From positions 744,001 to 808,000 of the forward strand of contig CANMRT010000002.1 in assembly GCA_947500415.1 (NCBI GenBank): 64,000 nucleotides of DNA, given 5' to 3'. How positions within the stretch are numbered: position 1 is the stretch's first letter; each line of letters starts with the position of its first letter. Of this stretch, positions 59,164 through 64,000 are shown one piece after another. The DNA is from an uncultured Roseicyclus sp. Lineage in GTDB: Bacteria; Pseudomonadota; Alphaproteobacteria; Rhodobacterales; Rhodobacteraceae. Below the pieces are notes generated by a model that was not told the origin of the DNA, did no database searches, and was given only the letters and a program-made list of their open reading frames with translations. Made by a program: the position numbers and the translations under genes.

Positions 59164-61946
59164 CAATGCGCCTCAGCCCAGTTTGCCCCCTGCCCGGCAT
59201 CGACGACAAGCGGCACATCCAGCCGCACCGCAGGGTCGGCTGCGCCCTGCATAATGTCGCGGGCGCGTTCGATGAGGCGGTCGGCGGCGTCTTCATCGAC
59301 CTCGAAGATCAGTTCGTCATGGACCTGTAGCAGCATCCGCGCGGGGAGATCAGCGATGGCGTCGTCCATGCGGATCATGGCGCGGCGGATGACGTCGGCG
59401 GCGGTGCCTTGGATCGGCGCGTTGATGGCCGCGCGGCCTGCAAAGCCCGCGCCGGGGCCCTTGGCGTTGATCTCGGGCGTGTGGATTTTGCGGCCGAAGA
59501 GGGTCTGGACGTAGAGGTGATCCTTGGCGAATTTCTTGGTGTCATCCATGTAAGTGCGGATGCCGGGGAAGCGTTCGAAGTAGCGGTCGATGAAGCCCTG
59601 CGCCTCGGCCCGGGGGATGCGCAGATTGCGGGCGAGGCCGAAGCCGGAGATGCCATAGATGACCCCAAAGTTGATCGCCTTGGCCTGGCGGCGGACGTCT
59701 GGGGTCATCTCATCAAGGGGGACATTGAACATCTCGGACGCGGTTGCGGCGTGGATATCCTGCCCGTCGCGGAAGGCCTCTTTCAGAGCGTCGATGCCCG
59801 CGATGTGGGCAAGAATGCGCAGCTCAATCTGGGAATAGTCGAGGGAAACCAGCACCTTGCCGGGTTCGGCGACGAAGGCTTCCCGGATGCGGCGGCCTTC
59901 TTCGGTGCGGACGGGGATGTTTTGCAGGTTCGGGTCAGTTGAGGCGAGACGGCCCGTGTTTGCCCCCGCAATGGAGTAAGACGTGTGCACGCGGCCCGTG
60001 TCGGGGTTGATGTGTTCCTGCAGCGCGTCGGTGTAGGTGGATTTGAGCTTGCTGAGCTGCCGCCAGTCGAGGACGCGGGCAGGCAGTTCGTGTTCGGTGG
60101 CGAGGTCTTCGAGGATATCCGCACCAGTTGAATATTTCCCGGTCTTGCCTTTCTTGCCGCCTTCTAAGCCCATCTTATCGAAGAGGATTTCGCCAAGCTG
60201 CGCGGGGGAGCCGACGTTGAAAGCCTCGCCCGCCAATTCGTGAATTTCCGCCTCCAGGCCTGCCATTTTCTGGGCAAAGGCGTTGGACATGCGGCTGAGG
60301 ACGTCGCGGTCGACCTTGATGCCGGAGCGTTCCATGCGGGTGAGGACCGGGACCATCGGGCGTTCGAGCCGCTCGTAGACCTTCGTGACCTGTTCTTGAT
60401 GGAGGCGCGGTTTGAAGAGTTTGTGGAAACGCAGGGTGATGTCGGCGTCTTCGGCGGCGTAGGGGGAAGCCTTGTCGATTTCCACCTGATCGAAGGTGAT
60501 CGCGGATTTGCCGGAGCCGATTAACTCTTTGATCGGAATGGGAGAATGGCCAAGGTAACGCTCAGACAGGGCGTCCATGCCATGGCCGTGGAGGCCGCCG
60601 TGGAGCGCGTAGCTGAGCAGCATGGTGTCGTCGATGGGGTTCACCTCGATGCCGTAGCGGGCCAGCACCTTCACATCATATTTCGCGTTCTGGGCGATCT
60701 TGAGGACGGAGGGGTTTTCGAGGAGCGGCTTGAGGATGTTGAGCGCGTCGTCGAGGGGGATCTGGCCCTCGGCGAGGGAGGTGTCTGCAAACAAATCATC
60801 GCCGCCGCCGCGATGTTGCAGCGGGATGTAGCAGGCGTGGCCGGGCTCGATGCAAAGCGACACGCCGACGAGTTCGGCGGCCATTTCGTTGAGGGAGGTG
60901 GTTTCGGTGTCGAACGCCACTTCGCCCCGCGCGGTGGCGCGGTCGATCCAGGATTGCAGGGTCGGCAGGTCGCGCACGGTGTCGTAGGTGGCGTCCTTGA
61001 GGTCCGGCATTTCGGGGGCGTCGGGGGCGGCTTCGGGTTCCGGCTCGGCGATCACCGGGGCCTCAGCGCCAACGTGCTCCGCGATGCGTTTCGTCAGCGT
61101 GCGGAATTCCATTTCTGCGAGGAATCCCAGAAGGTTGTCGGCCACGGGTTCGCGCACATCGAGGTCATCGAGCGTCTCTTCCAGCTGCACCTGATCGTCG
61201 AGCAGAACAAGCTGCCGCGACAGGCGGATCTGATCGGCGTTGTCGATGAGCGTCTGGCGGCGTTTGGGCTGCTTGATCTCTTCCGCACGCTCCAGAAGCG
61301 TGTCCAGATCACCGTATTCGTTGATGAGCAGAGCCGCCGTTTTCACGCCGATCCCCGGCGCGCCGGGCACATTGTCGACGCTGTCGCCCGCCAAAGCCTG
61401 CACGTCCACCACCCGCTCGGGCCCGACGCCAAACTTGGCCTCCACCCCTTCGCGGTCGATCACGGTGTTTTTCATCGGGTCCAGCATATCCACGCCGTCG
61501 CCGACCAGCTGCATCAGGTCCTTGTCGGACGAAATGATGGTGCAACTGCCTCCGGCCTCCCGCGCCTGACGGGCGAAGGTGGCGATGATGTCGTCGGCCT
61601 CGAATCCCTCGAGCTCGATGCAGGCGAGGTTGAAGGCGCGCGTGGCGTCGCGGGTCAGCGGAATTTGCGGGCGCAGATCCTCGGGCATCGCCTCGCGGTT
61701 GGCCTTGTACTGGTCATAAAGGTCGTTTCGGAAAGTGTGGGAGCCCTTGTCGAACACCACCGCCACATGGGTCGGCGCATCGCGGGTGTCGTTGATCATC
61801 TTCCACAGCAAGTTGCAAAACCCGCTCACTGCGCCGATTGGGAGGCCATCGGATTTACGGGTGAGCGGCGGAAGCGCATGGTAGGCGCGGAAGATGAACG
61901 CCGATCCATCCACGAGGTGAAGATGATGCCCTTTTCCGAATGCCAT
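59163..61946 (-). CDS. polA: DNA polymerase I
   Basis: 927 residues. Repair polymerase with 5'-3' exonuclease domain (HLVDGSAFIFRAYHALPPLT, GVKTAALLINEYGDLDTLLE), 3'-5' proofreading domain with intact DxE (FDTETTSLNEMA), NxxxD (QNAKYDVKVLA) and YxxxD (YAAEDADI) motifs, and polymerase domain: motif A VSLDYSQIELRILAHI, motif B RRQAKAINFGVIYGISGFGL (20) and motif C LQVHDELIFEV. GGGAGGG precedes the ATG at 61946. Complete, no defect seen. Confidence 0.97.
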   Translation of the reverse strand: MAFGKGHHLHLVDGSAFIFRAYHALPPLTRKSDGLPIGAVSGFCNLLWKMINDTRDAPTHVAVVFDKGSHTFRNDLYDQYKANREAMPEDLRPQIPLTRDATRAFNLACIELEGFEADDIIATFARQAREAGGSCTIISSDKDLMQLVGDGVDMLDPMKNTVIDREGVEAKFGVGPERVVDVQALAGDSVDNVPGAPGIGVKTAALLINEYGDLDTLLERAEEIKQPKRRQTLIDNADQIRLSRQLVLLDDQVQLEETLDDLDVREPVADNLLGFLAEMEFRTLTKRIAEHVGAEAPVIAEPEPEAAPDAPEMPDLKDATYDTVRDLPTLQSWIDRATARGEVAFDTETTSLNEMAAELVGVSLCIEPGHACYIPLQHRGGGDDLFADTSLAEGQIPLDDALNILKPLLENPSVLKIAQNAKYDVKVLARYGIEVNPIDDTMLLSYALHGGLHGHGMDALSERYLGHSPIPIKELIGSGKSAITFDQVEIDKASPYAAEDADITLRFHKLFKPRLHQEQVTKVYERLERPMVPVLTRMERSGIKVDRDVLSRMSNAFAQKMAGLEAEIHELAGEAFNVGSPAQLGEILFDKMGLEGGKKGKTGKYSTGADILEDLATEHELPARVLDWRQLSKLKSTYTDALQEHINPDTGRVHTSYSIAGANTGRLASTDPNLQNIPVRTEEGRRIREAFVAEPGKVLVSLDYSQIELRILAHIAGIDALKEAFRDGQDIHAATASEMFNVPLDEMTPDVRRQAKAINFGVIYGISGFGLARNLRIPRAEAQGFIDRYFERFPGIRTYMDDTKKFAKDHLYVQTLFGRKIHTPEINAKGPGAGFAGRAAINAPIQGTAADVIRRAMIRMDDAIADLPARMLLQVHDELIFEVDEDAADRLIERARDIMQGAADPAVRLDVPLVVDAGQGANWAEAH

Positions 61947-62426
61947 TTGCGCACCCTCCCTGTTTGCCGTCCGTTCTACCCTGCCCTGCTTGCGGCTGCG
62001 ACCGTGATTTTTGCCCACGGCGCTGCGGCACAGATGCAGCTTGATGAAACCTGTGTCGAGGTGGAGGGGTCAGAGACCTCCTGCGTCCATGCGGTCGCCT
62101 GTATTGGAGACGATTTATTGCTGGTGGGCCAAGCGGTTGGCTGGGATCAGGGCCTATTGCAGGGCGAGTTGTCGTCTGGTGCGACCTGCACCGGGGTCTG
62201 GAGCAATATCGAAAACCTCGCGAACTTCACCTGCGAGGATGGGATGACGGGGATCGTGACCTACTCGTTAAAGGACCCGGACACCAATGTCGCGGTCGGC
62301 GCGGGGCAGACGATCGTTGGCCTGCCCATCAACGCATGGTCAGGCGCAGACCTTGCGGCCTACATCGCGCAGACAACTGGCGAGAGCGAACTGACATGCG
62401 GCGCACATAGCGTCGCGCTCAACTAA
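61926..62426 (+). CDS. Secreted hypothetical protein antisense to the polA start
   Basis: 166 residues, not recognised. A long signal region (residues 1-36 ending AHGAAAQ) precedes a mature part with six or more cysteines (DETCVEVEGSETSCVHAVAC, GATCTGVW, NFTCEDG, ELTCGAHS) which probably form disulfides. GAGGTG is 7 nt before ATG 61926. The 5' end overlaps the polA start codon region in the opposite direction by 21 bp, and the 3' end overlaps the next minus-strand gene by 8 bp. Both overlaps are short. A later start (TTG 61947) would give a more ordinary signal peptide. Confidence 0.65.
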   Translation: MPFSECHLRTLPVCRPFYPALLAAATVIFAHGAAAQMQLDETCVEVEGSETSCVHAVACIGDDLLLVGQAVGWDQGLLQGELSSGATCTGVWSNIENLANFTCEDGMTGIVTYSLKDPDTNVAVGAGQTIVGLPINAWSGADLAAYIAQTTGESELTCGAHSVALN

Positions 62427-63087
62427 GCCCCGCCCGCCAAAGTGATAGTCGCAAGCTGTAGGGAGTGGGCGTCCAGATGCCCGCTTGCACGCCTGCCGTG
62501 CGAAGCAACCGCCCAACCCAGGTGTTGCACGTCCGCAGGATGTGAAACCGTCCCTCCGCTTCCACAAACCCGTCCGTGGGCGTGAAACCCACGCCGGTGA
62601 GCGGTGGTCCATTGGCCGTGGCGGCAATTGCTTCCAGCAACGCCTCGTATTGCGCGATGCTGAGGTGCAGGCGCGGATAGTCTGCCGACGCTGGGATCGG
62701 CCCGGTCACATCCACGCGCAAGACGGAGGCATCTCCCATCACCGCACGCGCAGTCGCACCCAGCGTGATGTCCGCATAGGTGCCGGCCGTAGTGTAGAAC
62801 TCCCGCGCGCCCCAACCGACAATGAAATGCTCGACGCGTCCGTCGCCCACCGGCACGCCCGCGCCTTCCGCAAACCCAAGCGCCGCGCGCGTTTCTTCGG
62901 TGGCAGGCAACAAGAAATCGACGTGGATCGGCCCGAAGAGAAGACCGATTTCGACGTCATCGCCCTCAGCCACTTCGGCCACCTGCCCCGGGATCAATCC
63001 GCCGAGTGCCGCCACGCCGAGATACAGCACCAAAACGACAAAGACCGCCCCGAAGAGGCGGCCCATCCAACGCATCAGCCTGCGCAT
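62419..63087 (-). CDS. DUF2459-like (TIGR02117-type) protein
   Basis: 222 residues. N-terminal membrane segment (FGAVFVVLVLYLGVAALGG). Family marks: IHVDFLLPATEETRAALGFA (20), VGWGAREFYTTAGTYADITL (20), FHILRTCNTWVGRLLRTAGV (20) and WTPTPYSLRLSLWR at the end. Periplasmic domain of unknown function. Start overlaps the stop of the zinc-finger gene (ATGA). Confidence 0.82.
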   Translation of the reverse strand: MRRLMRWMGRLFGAVFVVLVLYLGVAALGGLIPGQVAEVAEGDDVEIGLLFGPIHVDFLLPATEETRAALGFAEGAGVPVGDGRVEHFIVGWGAREFYTTAGTYADITLGATARAVMGDASVLRVDVTGPIPASADYPRLHLSIAQYEALLEAIAATANGPPLTGVGFTPTDGFVEAEGRFHILRTCNTWVGRLLRTAGVQAGIWTPTPYSLRLSLWRAGLS

Positions 63088-63269
63088 CACTTGGCCTTAT
63101 CGGCGAAATCCTGATGGATGAATTTCTTGTCGCAATAGCCGCATTCGACTTCACCGGTCACGCGGCTCAGCGACAGCCAGACACGAGGATGGCCCAAGGC
63201 GCCCTCGCCCCCATCACAGGCGACGCGCCATTGGCTTACAACTTCGGTCTCAGGGGCGTCGATGCTCAT
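63087..63269 (-). CDS. CHCC zinc-finger protein
   Basis: 60 residues. The metal-binding pattern Cys18, His27, Cys43, Cys46 ([29 protein letters not shown]) is that of zf-CHCC proteins related to the NDUFS6/13-kDa subunit of complex I. Small, cytoplasmic, role unclear, possibly in complex I assembly. Followed by a DUF2459-type gene in an overlapping arrangement. Confidence 0.88.
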   Translation of the reverse strand: MSIDAPETEVVSQWRVACDGGEGALGHPRVWLSLSRVTGEVECGYCDKKFIHQDFADKAK

Positions 63270-63351
63270 CGTTTTGGTCCTTCCAGCGCTAGCGCTTCTC
63301 TATCGCACCTCGCCCAAACCCCGGCAAGAGGCATAGCTGAAACGGCGCGCC

Positions 63352-63732
63352 TCAGGCCTTGGCCAACATGCGGCCCAACGGACGCCCACCAAGGATATGC
63401 ATGTGGTAATGCGGTACTTCCTGCACGCCCGCCTCGCCTGCATTCGAAATAGTCCGGTAACCGCCCCCGCCCTCGCCGGGTGAAACCTCCAGCTCGGCGC
63501 AGATCTTGGCCGCAACCCGGTGGAAATCGGCGATCTCGGCGTCGCTGGCCTCGGCTGCGAAATGATCGAAGCACACATAGGCGCCCTTGGGGATCACCAG
63601 CACATGGACCGGGGCCTGTGGGTAGAGGTCGGCGAAGGCCAGCGTGTGGTCCGTTTCGGCCACGGTTTTGTTGGGAATTTCGCCGCGCAGGATACGGGCG
63701 AAGATGTTCTGGTCGTCGTAGGTGTAAGCCAT
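63352..63732 (-). CDS. HIT-family nucleotide-binding protein
   Basis: 126 residues. Histidine-triad protein: NIFARILRGEIPNKTVAETD (20), FADLYPQAPVHVLVIPKGAY (20) and the active-site HYHMHILGGRPLG (His-x-His-x-His). Likely a dinucleoside or AMP-amidate hydrolase of the HINT type. Near full length. Confidence 0.93.
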   Translation of the reverse strand: MAYTYDDQNIFARILRGEIPNKTVAETDHTLAFADLYPQAPVHVLVIPKGAYVCFDHFAAEASDAEIADFHRVAAKICAELEVSPGEGGGGYRTISNAGEAGVQEVPHYHMHILGGRPLGRMLAKA

Positions 63733-63743
63733 GATAGCCCCCG

Positions 63744-64000
63744 TCAGTCGGCGAAGAGGTGTTGGGTTTCGGCCAGCTCATGGGCCCGGTTCGGGTCGGC
63801 CCCGAAGAATTCCGCAAGGACCGCGCCGTTCTCTTCGGGCGATTTACCCTCTTTCAAGCGCCAATGCTGTTTGAATTCGGCCTCGCGGATCGCAGTTTGC
63901 TCGTCCAGGAATTCGTGGCGCAGGGTGGGCAGCATCCGCTGGATCACCTCGCCCGGCGTGTCTTCGGTGGCAAGGCCCACGCGATGGGCGTGGCCCACGA
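63744..64000 (-). CDS. C-terminal part of an unidentified protein (cut by window edge)
   Basis: At least 84 residues are open to the right edge; the protein starts outside the window. Sequence includes LATEDTPGEVIQRMLPTLRH, EAEFKQHWRLKEGKSPEENG and AVLAEFFGADPNRAHELAET, and is helical and charged. No family recognised. It lies 11 bp upstream of the HIT gene on the same strand and is likely in one operon with it. Confidence 0.55.
   Translation of the reverse strand, partial: VGHAHRVGLATEDTPGEVIQRMLPTLRHEFLDEQTAIREAEFKQHWRLKEGKSPEENGAVLAEFFGADPNRAHELAETQHLFAD

Noticed and set aside
60546-61922. Long plus-strand extension upstream of the secreted protein at 61926
   Set aside because: It is antisense of polA. 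Only the part from 61926 has a ribosome site and signal peptide.
63285-63296. AGCGCTAGCGCT palindrome upstream of the zinc-finger gene
   Set aside because: Short, GC-rich and easily expected by chance in this composition; no second copy seen.
1-64000. Search for tRNA, rRNA, CRISPR, transposase and phage genes
   Set aside because: No cloverleaf-like sequence, rRNA piece, regularly spaced repeat array, transposase or integrase motif was recognised by eye; a covariance-model search would be needed to exclude small RNAs.

Overview
This is a GC-rich, gene-dense stretch of an alphaproteobacterial chromosome, almost certainly a member of the Rhodobacteraceae (Roseobacter group). The evidence is a pyruvate dehydrogenase E1-beta that carries its own lipoyl domain with a DUF5076 gene before E2, a form II cox-type (S-L-M) molybdenum hydroxylase cluster with coxD/coxE/XdhC accessories, a 47-codon membrane peptide ahead of gap, LacI-type TGTTA-CG-TAACA boxes upstream of both gap genes, and many small Rhodobacterales-type hypothetical genes. 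No tRNA, rRNA, CRISPR array, insertion sequence or prophage was seen. Functions are read from protein motifs and family knowledge; no database search was run.

Layout. 1-3.6 kb: the end of a DUF934 gene (sulfite-reduction cluster), ferredoxin-NADP reductase, a hendecad-repeat Ala/Glu protein, infC with an AUA start codon, and a soluble chemoreceptor-hairpin-like protein. 3.7-18 kb: a porin remnant, then a form II CO-dehydrogenase-like cluster on the minus strand (coxS-coxL-coxM, a MoeA-like protein, XdhC, an acidic OmpA-family protein, coxE, a Cys-repeat secreted protein, a small P-loop kinase, coxD), interrupted by a plus-strand ArsR-SRPBCC-DUF899 cassette with its own operators. 18-26 kb: hypothetical secreted proteins, a Tat-exported cyclase, pyrC, pyrE, dnaB, a saccharopine-dehydrogenase-like gene and a divergent Lrp regulator. 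26-32 kb: FosA-like VOC protein, alr, MlaE/MlaF lipid ABC transporter without MlaD, four small membrane proteins (one PqiA-like), and an autotransporter-type outer-membrane protein. 32-44 kb: radA, cvpA, a three-gene insertion (winged-helix/hydrolase fusion plus two small membrane proteins), purF, DUF2199, bioY, an atypical SDR, zapA, a coiled-coil protein, and tkt.

44-57 kb is a central-carbon block: DUF808, two gap paralogues, GFA, a 2-oxoglutarate oxygenase, cupin, RidA, pgk, class I fructose-bisphosphate aldolase, ftsB, then pdhA-pdhB-DUF5076-pdhC. It links the Calvin/pentose pathway, glycolysis/gluconeogenesis and entry to the TCA cycle. 57-64 kb: YdeI-like protein, a pseudouridine synthase preceded by three 20-bp repeats, a membrane protein, YjbR, polA, a secreted protein, a DUF2459-type protein, a zinc-finger protein, a HIT protein and the end of an unidentified gene.

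The most interesting signals are regulatory: four GANTC (CcrM) sites within 51 bp upstream of ftsB; ArsR operator copies of which one contains the repressor's own start codon; three 20-bp repeats upstream of an rRNA pseudouridine synthase; the AUA start of infC; and two gap genes that share candidate CceR-like boxes but differ (Asp versus Ala) at the residue that selects NAD or NADP. I did not find a clearly new multi-gene system; the cox-like cluster of unknown substrate is the nearest candidate.
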